Below are positions 37,300 through 45,733 of a stretch of 64,000 nucleotides of DNA, one piece after another (the stretch's first letter is position 1; the number at the start of each line of letters is the position of its first letter). The stretch covers positions 49,617,353 through 49,681,352 of the forward strand of contig JAJLRJ010000002.1 of NCBI GenBank assembly GCA_024195265.1, given 5' to 3'. A program made the position numbers and the translations under genes. A model generated the notes under the pieces. The model ran no database searches. It saw only the letters and a program-made list of their open reading frames with translations, and was not told where the DNA came from. Source of the DNA: Dendrophyllia cribrosa (lineage: Eukaryota; Cnidaria; Anthozoa; Scleractinia; Dendrophylliidae).

Positions 37300-38030
37300 A
37301 TTTCATCCCAGATGCAAATATTAGCACCAATGTTTCAATTTGATTCCAGGTTTACATTAAGAAGGCAGTTTGAGGTCAATAACAGCTGCAGTAATCTATA
37401 CCCAGTGTGGATTCACTTTTTCCAATGTTTGTTGAGAAAAAGCAAACAGAAGAAAAAAAGCCTGGAGATTAGTGTACAAGAAACAGCACTTTGTAGAAAC
37501 TGAGTAAACTAAACTAACACAACAAGAAAATTGTTTTAGTATAAAATTACTTAGCAATTCAAAAATGGTTTTAGTTACAATTACCATATATGCAGTAAAA
37601 CAACCATTAATTATCATTTAAAGTTGTCTGTCTTGCAAGTCTACAAAGATGTAGTATTAAGATCTATTGACACTTTTAACGCATGTGTTCTATACCCCAG
37701 AGTAACATGCGATTTCATAAAAAAAAAATCCAAAATTTATTTTTTTTAAAACAAATGAAGATCATGGCTAAACAGTTTCATCCACCGAAGCAAAATTTAG
37801 CACCAATGTTAAAATTATTGAAGGTTTGCCTTTAGAAGGCTGAAGTTAATTAACTATGGTTATGGAAATTTATACACAGCATAGAGGTTAAGTTTTATTT
37901 GAATCAAATTTTTCCGTTGTTTATTTTACAAAAAAAGGCAGGAGCTGTATGTACATGAAAAACCACTGTGGAAACCAAACGTTAACTAAAATGTCACGAT
38001 ATTATTTTGGTATAAGATTACTTATCATGA
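37300..38030. repeat. Diverged direct duplication
   Basis: About 260 bp at 37300-37560 (ttcatccca-atgcaaa, ttagcaccaatgtt, agaaggc, aaccactgt-type words) recur in the same order at 37770-38030, with perhaps a third of positions changed. Non-coding. Confidence 0.5.
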
Positions 38031-38538
38031 AAAAATAGCTATAGCTGAATAAACGTGACACTGAAATTTACCGTTGATACAGCTAGCTAATTTATTCACA
38101 ACTGTGAATATTTGCTCTGTTTAAATATTTTTTCTGGGTTGAAAATGCAATGTAATAAACTATGTTTCCTTTTGAAGGCTATTCTAAATCTTTTTGTTAG
38201 CAATTTTATCCCCGAATTGATTTTCCGTGTGTGACGAAGATAGCACAAAAATAAACGTGCAATTGTTTAATTTTGTCTCTAGCAGCCGCCAGACAAGCGG
38301 AAACGTAGCGAGTCAAATTGCGCAATACGTGTGTCACAAGAATGGTATCAAACTTCAACAACAATAAACAACGCCGGGGCAAAACTTTAAGTCAGTCCCT
38401 CAGCTTCTGATGATATTTATAACCAGATATTCCACAGTCACAATTATCTTTCACTGACTCTTTATCAATTTGTCTCTAACTGTGTTCTTGCGTGATCAAT
38501 TTCGACCTGTCAGGGTGGACGAACAACATGTGTTTCCA

Positions 38539-39024
38539 TCATGGTGTTCTTGAAAGCGCTGTATCCTCTCTAGCGCCGGCATTCTCTTCTATTTCTACGA
38601 ACGTAGTTTGAACCTCCGACTTACTATTGTCGCCGTTTTCCTCGTGATCGTTCAGACTCGGTCCTAAATCGCCCAGGTCAACAAACATGGTGTCATTTTG
38701 TAACTCGCTCTCCGCTGGTTCGTCGTATTTCTTACATGTTAAGCCGCATGCATCACAGAAATTTGCGATCACACACAAAAGAAACCCGCTGAAGAACGAC
38801 ACCATTCCACACGTGAGAACAACTGGTCTGGAAGACTCCACTTTTTTAGACCAAACGAGCCCCAGCAACACGCACCCCACGAAAATAAGAACGAACGGCA
38901 ACAGGCATATCATACAAAGCTGGTTCGATGTCTTCCACCGTAGGATGTCTTTCCATGTTGACCCCGAAGTGCTGCTATGAGAGCGCGAATCGTCGGCGTA
39001 ACTTACATATATTTCCCCCGGCAT
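38539..39024 (-). CDS. Small two-pass membrane protein (host gene)
   Basis: 161 residues. A short polar N terminus (1-35) leads to two hydrophobic helices (about 36-58 and 67-90) with a nine-residue loop, then a cysteine cluster (CDACGLTC, 90-97). An acidic, Ser/Asn-rich tail without further hydrophobicity follows. The second helix ends in NFC-DAC, a likely palmitoylation or disulfide site (inference). The layout, two closely spaced helices with the long tail on the same side as the N terminus, resembles the 531-residue gene at 10351, although no sequence identity is obvious. No family recognised. Codon composition and the GC-richer 5' flank favour a real gene. Confidence 0.65.
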   Translation of the reverse strand: MPGEIYVSYADDSRSHSSTSGSTWKDILRWKTSNQLCMICLLPFVLIFVGCVLLGLVWSKKVESSRPVVLTCGMVSFFSGFLLCVIANFCDACGLTCKKYDEPAESELQNDTMFVDLGDLGPSLNDHEENGDNSKSEVQTTFVEIEENAGAREDTALSRTP

Positions 39025-40227
39025 TGTCTTTTCTGTATTTTGTTAAACCGACGCCTCGCATACATCAGGTTATCCGCGTAGCTGATCGATTCTTCCTTCA
39101 ACGAGTGCGCCGTGCAACAAGCACGTGTTTCTTTGTAAAATGACGATCGAGATGCTTGCCCGAAGCAATGTTTACAGTGTCGAATTCAGACCAGCGGAAA
39201 CGCATAACGCAATGTTCAATCTCCGTGAGGTATTATCCAACGATGCGTGACGTCACTTGTCGTGTTAATTTAGTGTTAATACCATTAATAACAAAGAATA
39301 AGTCTTAAATGATGACAGTTTGAAGAGTATTTTAGACCATTGGTCACGATATTATTTTAAAAGGTATTTTTTTAGCAGTCGAAGTTATCTACTTTTTCGA
39401 GAGCAATGTGTTTTGACACCGATTTTACGGAAGATAAATTGCGTGTTTACCGGTATTTTTGTGTTGTCAAACCCTTTGACCAGGACTCACTATAACCTGT
39501 ATTGTTTTAATATTTCACTCAAGGATTAACATACCTTGCGTTATCTTTTAATGGAACGTGCAGCAACAGCTGAAGATATTGAATAACAAGGCACGCTTTG
39601 GGTTAGAAACGATTATGCATTCCTTCATATGTTAAAATCTATATCTACGGAAAGGAAAAGTATAATTCTACTGTCTTTCCATTTGCCTTTGTGATATTCA
39701 CCATGGGGGACTAATTATACTCTTCCGGTATCCTGTCGTTTCGGCGTTAGGCAAGTCGCCGGAATAAAACCATGGATGACCCCGAGCGCAAGCCCATCAC
39801 CCCACTTAAGGGATCCTCCCGAACGTGTTCCGGTTTTATAAACCCCTTCTTTTCCAGTTTTACCGAAAATGGAAAATGTTTCTTTTAGCTGTATCGCTGC
39901 AGGATTAACAAAGCCTCGAGTCGGGCTTTGTTGCAGGATATTTTTTTCCATGAGAGTTGGCTTATAGGATATTTTTTTAATTCAGCCAATCCCGGCTTCC
40001 CCGCTGCCTCCCAGAAATCTAATGGTTCCCAAGGTTACACAAGGCGGAAGCAGAACCAAGGGATTCTCTATTTAATCTCGCCGCCCTTGACCATCGCTTT
40101 GTGTTGTACTATAATAGCCTCAACTAGACCCCCATGTCCCCACAAAAACATCTGTCCCCGGTTTAAAATCGTTAAGAACAAGAGAAGATCGAGCAAGGAA
40201 TCGTGCTGAGCCAAGTTCGAACGTGAC
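39025..40227. other. 5' flank of the small membrane protein gene and spacer
   Basis: About 39025-39260 is richer in CpG than its surroundings and is the likely promoter region of the minus-strand gene. The rest has no supported gene. Confidence 0.4.
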
Positions 40228-41247
40228 AAAGGGCGAAGTTTTCTAATGCCAGGGGCAGATTTTGTATTGATATGATGAAAAATATTGTCAAGCTATTTAA
40301 ATAACGAGCGCAAGGTCACGATATATATGAATGACTGGCCTGATTATTGGCTACCTAGGTGAGGACATGAACACGGAACGCGACAAAATGAGAATAAGCT
40401 TGCTTGGCTTACACATTGAGCAACATTGTAGCATGCATGAACAAATAAATTGGTTGATAGGGATTTTCAGCACTGGAAGGTTGCTGACTGTAGACACCTC
40501 ACTTTTCCAACTTTTCATTAAAACCATCAAATAGCCTCGAGAGCCTCTTAAAACTGGGCAAGTGACAACAAATGACAACCCCTGGAGCACTAAGAAAGTG
40601 CGCGCTGGCTCTAATAATTACCAATTTGTCTCTAGAGTGCACTCATGCGGCCCAAGTCCCCCAACCAGTAAAATGGGTACCAATTAGTTACATAAATGAG
40701 CACTTAAACTCTCAGAACGAGAATTGTTCTGTTTGTAAATAGAGAACATTTTTTTGATAATCGGGAGAACTAAAGTGCCTTTTACGGTGAACTCATGCAC
40801 GTTGTTACGTCCCTACATGAGCTTCTGATCGGTTTTATTTGTTGTTTTTTAAACAAAGTAGAATAATCCCACTACACGGTTTACTCCGGTGAGAAAAAAA
40901 ATTGCTCGGGTTTACGTGCGTGCACGTAAGAAACGGATGTATAATTTTATGTTGGAGCAGTGTTGGAGGTTGGAACAGAATATTAATATCTGTTATAAAT
41001 AATCGGGTTCAAGGTTAAATGGAGGACAAATTATTTTTGTAAAAGACGCTAAACTGAATAAATTAAAACCTTTTTTCTGCCATTAATGCACTTATCAGTG
41101 TTAAGCCCGAGGTGGGGATTGGAGTTTGATTCAGACATGACCTCCCCGATGGTGGAGATTTTCAGAGAACATGCCTGCTCTAATTTGAAAATATTTTTCA
41201 TGGTATCAATAGAAATCTGCCCCTGGCATTAGAAAACTTCGCCCTTT
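40228..41247. mobile_element. Non-autonomous DNA transposon, about 1 kb
   Basis: Terminal inverted repeats of about 60 bp. The left end aaagggcgaagttttctaat and gccaggggcagattt return inverted at 41188-41247, including the outlying words tattgata-atg-aaaaatatt. The interior has no transposase frame. Confidence 0.75.
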
Positions 41248-41527
41248 AGTGGGGGTATTTCATCGTGGTTTGTCAACAAACTAATTAGATGTTAGTAAGG
41301 ATTAAAGCACTGAAAGTAGTATGCTACTTTATTACATGGCTGAACTGGTCCGTGATGAAAAGGAACATTCTGATTGGTTCCCTGAGCGGTCCGAATTTTT
41401 GCTTACGGACAGTCGCGAATTAATTTCGCACAATCCCTTTTATGAAACATTTAACAAAGAAAACATTTTTATTATGTAGAAACACTTTATCTCCATGTTT
41501 GGCGGGCCAATTTCGGTTAAAATGTTA

Positions 41528-42176
41528 GGGACTGTGCAATAATTATCGGGGAGGGGGGGGGGGGCATGAAGTAAAATCAAAACAAGGATGGGGGGGGGCT
41601 CAAAGTAAAATAAGTCACTCAAGAGGTGGGGGGCTTAACATTTTATTTCAAGTGTTTATAGTTCTCACTGAAAGACATGATGATCTGTTCTGTGGCTGAA
41701 CTGCAATTTCAATCTGTTGCAATACGATTATCTATTCTTCTCTATCTCTATAATATAGAGACGAATATTGTGATAAAGCGTTTCTGGCTTTTTAAATTCG
41801 AATAGCCCAATTTCGATATATTAAAATTCAACTTGAAACAAGACCACTGCGAGGCTTAGGGGAATGATAGTAAGGATTTATATGGTTTATTTCCCTAAGC
41901 CTCGTAGTGTTGTCTTTTGTTTCAAGTTGAATTTTAATACATCGAAATTGTGCTATTGTCAACAACATTTGAACAGTAGAATATAGTTATATACCAGTGC
42001 AAATATTTTGCCCTGGTGAAAATATTTTGCTCCAGTTCAAATATTTTGCACTGGTTCTAAATAACTAAATTCAGTTCTTTTGAAGGGGGGGTATTACCTA
42101 ATATTTTCCTGCTTGAAGCCCATTTTCCGCCCCCCCCCCCCCCCCCCCCCCCCCCTGATAATTATTGCACAGTCCC
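41528..42176. mobile_element. MITE with TTA target duplication and poly-G/C interior ends
   Basis: TIR gggactgtgcaataattatc at the left and its complement at the right, flanked by TTA on both sides (41525-41527, 42177-42179). A 3-bp TWA duplication is typical of PIF/Harbinger-type elements. Directly inside the TIRs are a G-rich tract (left) and 26 C (right, 42130-42155), complementary to each other. A second inverted pair (about 41814-41950, ttaaaattcaacttgaaaca) lies inside, perhaps a nested MITE. Confidence 0.75.
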
Positions 42177-42433
42177 TTACGAAAGTGGGCTGAAAATGCA
42201 AAGCATATGCTTAACTTTTGCGCGCGCGTTTGTAGAGAACGAATGCATTAATTTATCAGCAAAATTTTAAAAAAGAGCTATAATAATAGAAACTTTATTG
42301 AACAAGCTTGTTCGATCCGTATTCGGAAATATTGGTCTCGTTCTTTTTTTGCAAGTTTATGGACCAAAAAAAGAACTCGACCAATATTTTCCCAATGCGG
42401 ACCTCACGCTAGTTCACTGCATATATGTACTAC

Positions 42434-42439
42434 AACAGC
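42434..42439. repeat. Target-site duplication AACAGC, left
   Basis: Identical to 61449-61454 and immediately outside the terminal AGTAGATAGG. A 6-bp duplication is the known Polinton integrase signature. Confidence 0.95.
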
Positions 42440-42798
42440 AGTAGATAGGAAAGAAGGGTTCTGGCACACTCCTCGGCCGCCCCTTTTTAGCACAAATTAT
42501 TATTCTTTCCACTTTTCCGCTACTTTTAGCACTAACTCTGAATTTGCACGCGCGCGCACGAAAATTGTTCCAAATTCACATATCCCGACTCATAAAAATC
42601 ATTAAAATCATTGAAAAAAAGCTGCTAAATTTTCATCATTATCCACTTTTCTCTGCAAAAAATCAACGCAAATTCCGTTAAAAATTCAAACAAAATCCAT
42701 CTTATTAAAAAGAAGTCCCACAAAATTCATCAGAATTCCATCTTTTTTGACAAAGAGCGGCCTCAGAGTTGCGCCAGAACCCTTCTTTCCTATCTACT
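42440..42798. repeat. Outermost 359 bp of left TIR, itself bounded by inverted copies of the terminus
   Basis: AGTAGATAGGAAAGAAGGGT and TCTGGC at 42440 recur as the reverse complement at 42773-42798, with weaker similarity reaching to about 42749. The same arrangement is at 61090-61448. Confidence 0.85.
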
Positions 42799-42934
42799 TG
42801 GGGTGGGTGAATGAGGGATAAAAGTTTTCTCCCAGCTTTTGGAATGAAATTTGGAAAGAAAGGTTTACAAATTTCATTTTGGAAAGAAAGGTTTACAAAA
42901 TGAAATTTGGAAAGAAAGGTTTACAAATTTCATT

Positions 42935-43090
42935 TTGGAAAGAAAGGTTTACAAAAATGAAATCAAAAACAAAACCTTTTTAGATTTCATTTTGAAAATC
43001 AATTTTGAAATTCTATTCTAAAAAGGTTTTGTTTTTGATTTCATTTTTGTAAACCTTTCTTTCCAAATTTCATTTTTGTAAACCTCCAGC
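42935..43090. repeat. Palindromic module, outer, left TIR
   Basis: Arms of about 36 bp (ggtttacaaaaatgaaatca and aaaacaaaac-tttttta, with inverted partner) enclose a loop with gaatttcaaaattgattttc. The module lies just downstream of the stop codon of the TIR gene, so it could serve as its 3' end signal (inference). Confidence 0.75.
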
Positions 43091-43132
43091 TTTGGAAAAT
43101 GAAATCTATTCTCCCAGCTTAAAATGAAAAAC

Positions 43133-43987
43133 TCATTTCTTTTTGAATGTAAGACGAAACCATAATTCAGGTTCTGAGTATGAATTTTTTTGTACTTCAA
43201 AACGCCATCTTCCATATATATTATTGTCTATAAAGTCATCTATTGTTGGAAAAATATATATACCTAATCTACGAAAGGTAAGTTCTGTCTGAGCATAATT
43301 TTCCACAATGTACCACTTTCCATTGAAGAAATCATATAACACTGTTTTATCATCTATTAATGTGTCTATCTCCTCTTCTTCATCCTCCAGAGTATAATCT
43401 TTAAAGTTTTCTATCATATTATTCCACTGGAGTGAATGAATGTTTGGTTTACATTCTGGGATATCAGTTGGTTTACATTCTGGGATATCAGTTGGTTTAC
43501 ATTCTGGGATATCAGTTGGTTTACATTCTGGGATATCAGTTGGTTTACATTCTGGGATATTAGCTGGTTTACATTCTGGGATATCAGTTGGTTTACATTC
43601 TGGGATATCAGCTGGTTTACATTCTGGGATATCAGCTGGTTTACATTCTGGGATATTAGCTGGTTTATTCTCCTTTGGAAATGGAAATGGAGATGGTTCT
43701 GTTTTCAGAAACTCTTTTAACTTTTCAATTATAAAATCCCATCTCTCTTGTGATAAGGGAGATATCTTTTCCTCTTGACTCTCCACCTTCTTCTTCTGTT
43801 TTAGTTTTTTAGGAACAACTTTTTCTATTTCCAGTTGGCGGCCATCTTTGAGGTGGAATTTTCTTTTTCCCTCTTTGAAAACCCGGCATAAATATTGTCT
43901 AGTCAATTGCATTTTGGGAGAAAGGGCAGATATTGATTTCTCTATAGCCACTATTTTTGCTGTATTTACATCAATTAAATTCCACAT
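43133..43987 (-). CDS. TIR-borne octapeptide-repeat protein, left copy
   Basis: 284 residues of unknown function. Residues 1-75 form a basic N-terminal part (LTRQYLCRVFKEGKRKFHLK, then KKLKQKKKVE). A central block has nine tandem octapeptides of the type KPTDIPEC (variants KPADIPEC, KPANIPEC), each with one cysteine. The C-terminal part has an acidic stretch (EDEEEEID) and an aromatic-rich end. The start ATG follows attaaa, the same AAAATG-type context used throughout the element. Because the whole gene lies inside the inverted repeat, the element carries two copies that are kept alike. Regularly spaced Cys-Pro repeats could crosslink or bind metal, but nothing here proves it. The right copy differs at residue 10 (Ala here, Gly there). 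Confidence 0.8.
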   Translation of the reverse strand: MWNLIDVNTAKIVAIEKSISALSPKMQLTRQYLCRVFKEGKRKFHLKDGRQLEIEKVVPKKLKQKKKVESQEEKISPLSQERWDFIIEKLKEFLKTEPSPFPFPKENKPANIPECKPADIPECKPADIPECKPTDIPECKPANIPECKPTDIPECKPTDIPECKPTDIPECKPTDIPECKPNIHSLQWNNMIENFKDYTLEDEEEEIDTLIDDKTVLYDFFNGKWYIVENYAQTELTFRRLGIYIFPTIDDFIDNNIYGRWRFEVQKNSYSEPELWFRLTFKKK

Positions 43988-44028
43988 TTTAATAAGGAAA
44001 CAAAAAAAAGTTATTTTGTAAACTTTTG

Positions 44029-44360
44029 TTTACAAAAATGAAATCAAAAACAAAACCTTTTTAGATTTCATTTTGAAAATCAATTTTGAAATTCTATTCT
44101 AAAAAAGTTTTGTTTTTGATTTCATTTTTGTAAACCTTTCTTTCCAAAATTTCATTTTTGTAAACCTCCAGCTTTGGAAAGAAAGGTTTACAAAAATGAA
44201 ATCAAAAACAAAACCTTTTTAGATTTCATTTTGAAAATCAATTTTGAAATTCTATTCTAAAAAGGTTTTGTTTTTGATTTCATTTTTGTAAACCTTTCTT
44301 TCCAAAATGGAATTTGTAAACCTCCAGCTTTGGAAAGAAAGGTTTACAAAAATGAAATTT
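44029..44360. repeat. Two palindromic modules, inner, left TIR
   Basis: Two tandem copies of the same 36-bp-arm palindrome, joined by ggaaagaaaggttta and cctccagctttgg linkers, upstream of the TIR gene's start. Confidence 0.8.
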
Positions 44361-44459
44361 GCTTCATCAACCACTTTTTATCCCTTTGGAGGAGGAGGTA
44401 AAATTCATTTTTCCACAAGGGAGTGATATCTATTAAACATTTTAATTTTGTAACTCAAA

Positions 44460-44741
44460 ATGGATGATGAAAGCGAGCGAAGCGACCTCACCTGCTCAGA
44501 GGATGAATCAATGAGCGAAGATGAAACCCCAACAACATCTGACGAGGAATTTATTGTCTCTGATTCAGAGATGGAAGAAGCAGAGCAAAATGAAGAAGAA
44601 GAAGACACAATAGAACTCCTCTTTGAATCATTCATCAATCTCCAAGAGGAACACAAGATTCTCAAAAATGAACTCCAAAAACAAAGTGATCTCCTCTGGG
44701 AAATCCACCGGGAATTGAAGGAAAGAGGTGTTATTTCATAA
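44460..44741 (+). CDS. Small acidic coiled-coil protein
   Basis: 93 residues. Residues 1-50 are dominated by Asp, Glu and Ser (SEDESMSEDE, SEMEEAEQNEEEED), with several potential casein-kinase-2 sites. Residues 51-88 form an amphipathic heptad-like helix (FINLQEEHKILKNELQKQ). It starts 59 bp inside the left TIR border with context ctcaaaATG. Its stop overlaps the foot of a hairpin shared with the convergent integrase. Acidic histone-mimic, scaffold or regulatory roles are all possible; no family is recognised. Confidence 0.65.
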   Translation: MDDESERSDLTCSEDESMSEDETPTTSDEEFIVSDSEMEEAEQNEEEEDTIELLFESFINLQEEHKILKNELQKQSDLLWEIHRELKERGVIS

Positions 44742-44766
44742 ATATGAATGTGAAACATTCATATTT
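44740..44766. terminator. Hairpin between convergent genes
   Basis: A perfect 12-bp inverted repeat (aaatatgaatgt / acattcatattt) with a 3-nt loop sits exactly between the stop of the acidic gene (44739-44741) and the stop of the integrase (44768-44770). It would form in transcripts from both strands. Hairpin-directed 3' ends are established for mimiviruses and virophages; their use by Polintons is inference. Confidence 0.6.
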
Positions 44767-44767
44767 T

Positions 44768-45727
44768 CTAAGATAGCTTTTCCACATCACTCAGCGGAAC
44801 CCAAGAATTGAATTTATCGGGATATCCTTTCCATTTAACCAAGGCTTTCTTTTTCTTCTGGTCCCGGCGAATAACCTTTTCAATGCGAAAAATATCTTGC
44901 GTTGTCCTTTGAACTTCCGCCTCGTAAAATGATCCAGTTATTTTTTCTCCCAACAGATCGAGTAATTTATACGTCGGAGGATTTGTGTTTAAAATCTCAT
45001 CAACGACAAATATCTCCTCGGTCCAGTTCGGGGTGAAACCTTTGTCGAATATCTTTCGTTTGTATTTTGAAATTCGGACTTTATCACCGATCTTGAATTT
45101 TGCTGGGTTGTGTTTTGCATAAATCATGTCTCCGAAAAGATTAGCGAAAACCTTTTTCTCATTTTTCCGTTCGCTAGCCTGCGCTGGGGTCATCCGAATG
45201 CTCGAATGAAAACGGTGATTATATTGATCCACTAACTCATCTAGTTTGTCAAAAAACACCGTATTATTGTTAGCAGAAAACATCCGGAAGAGTTTCTCCT
45301 TCATTGTCTTGTTCCAACGTTCAACCACAGATGACTTTTCTTCGTTCTCTGTGGTATACAATTTTATCCCATTCTTATTCAGGAGATCCTTCATAATTCC
45401 ATTGAAAAATTCACTTCCTTTATCAGTCCAAAGCATCTTCGGTTTTCGCTTCCTGAATATGGATCGGAAAGCATCGGCCACTGTTTGTCCTCGCTTATCT
45501 TTCAGGGGGCGAATGAAACCGAACTTTGAGAAGACATCGATCACCATCAGGAGATATCTTATTCCTTTATTCCACTTCGAATATTTCCCCATCTCAACCA
45601 GATCAGCCGCCCAAATGTTGTCAACGCCATATGCAATAACTCTTCTCTTTGGAAATCTTCTCCTGATTGGCTGGTGAAGTTCATTTGCTAGATTTTGAGT
45701 CCAGCCTTCACTCAAAATCTTTTCCCG
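44768..45727 (-). CDS. Retroviral-type integrase with C-terminal chromodomain
   Basis: The frame is open from about 45763 but has no ATG before the catalytic core. The 315 residues counted from a TTG at 45715 contain the rve core: D38 (WAADLVEM), D98 (LWTDKGSEF) and E132 (SSVVERWN). An SH3-like basic segment (FKIGDKVRISKYKR) follows, and a chromodomain at about 276-315 (RIEKVIRRD, LVKWKGYPDKFNSWVPLSDV). It catalyses insertion of the linear element with 6-bp duplications, and the chromodomain may steer it to histone marks. The N-terminal zinc domain is absent. A slippery A AAA AAC at 45727-45733 followed by a pseudoknot indicates synthesis by -1 frameshifting from the PLA2-like frame upstream. 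The alternatives are TTG initiation, a lost ATG or a one-base deletion. Confidence 0.9.
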   Translation of the reverse strand, partial: REKILSEGWTQNLANELHQPIRRRFPKRRVIAYGVDNIWAADLVEMGKYSKWNKGIRYLLMVIDVFSKFGFIRPLKDKRGQTVADAFRSIFRKRKPKMLWTDKGSEFFNGIMKDLLNKNGIKLYTTENEEKSSVVERWNKTMKEKLFRMFSANNNTVFFDKLDELVDQYNHRFHSSIRMTPAQASERKNEKKVFANLFGDMIYAKHNPAKFKIGDKVRISKYKRKIFDKGFTPNWTEEIFVVDEILNTNPPTYKLLDLLGEKITGSFYEAEVQRTTQDIFRIEKVIRRDQKKKKALVKWKGYPDKFNSWVPLSDVEKLS

Positions 45728-45733
45728 TTTTTT
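45669..45733 (-). promoter_or_regulatory. Putative -1 frameshift signal: A AAA AAC plus H-type pseudoknot (PLA2-like to integrase)
   Basis: On the minus strand, zero-frame codons CCA AAA AAC contain the canonical heptamer (45733-45727). After a 6-nt spacer (GGGAAA) comes an 11-bp perfect stem, AGATTTTGAGT (45720-45710) with ACTCAAAATCT (45700-45690). Its loop is GAA followed by GGCTGG (45706-45701), and those six bases pair with CCAGCC (45674-45669) after a 15-nt loop. The zero-frame TGA (45714-45712) lies in the first stem. The -1 frame enters the integrase directly. Geometry matches well-studied viral frameshift pseudoknots. Confidence 0.75.

Larger units (their letters stand above)
42440..44401. 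repeat. Left terminal inverted repeat (about 1.96 kb)
   Basis: Reverse complement of 59176-61448 except for a shorter palindrome array. It contains the minus-strand copy of the 284-residue gene. The inner border lies at ggaggaggtaa (44391-44401), 59 bp before the ATG of the acidic plus-strand gene. Near identity with the other end, in spite of the size difference, points to recent insertion or ongoing gene conversion. Confidence 0.9.

Noticed and set aside
43436..43778. Two antisense frames of repeated FTFWDISW and LHSGISVG peptides (also at 60110-60452)
   Set aside because: They are translations of the opposite strand of the octapeptide repeat; a 24-bp repeat keeps all frames open.
45713..45715. 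TTG as the integrase start codon
   Set aside because: Eukaryotic initiation at TTG is rare, the context is poor, and a strong -1 frameshift signal lies exactly at the overlap. I kept TTG only as an alternative.
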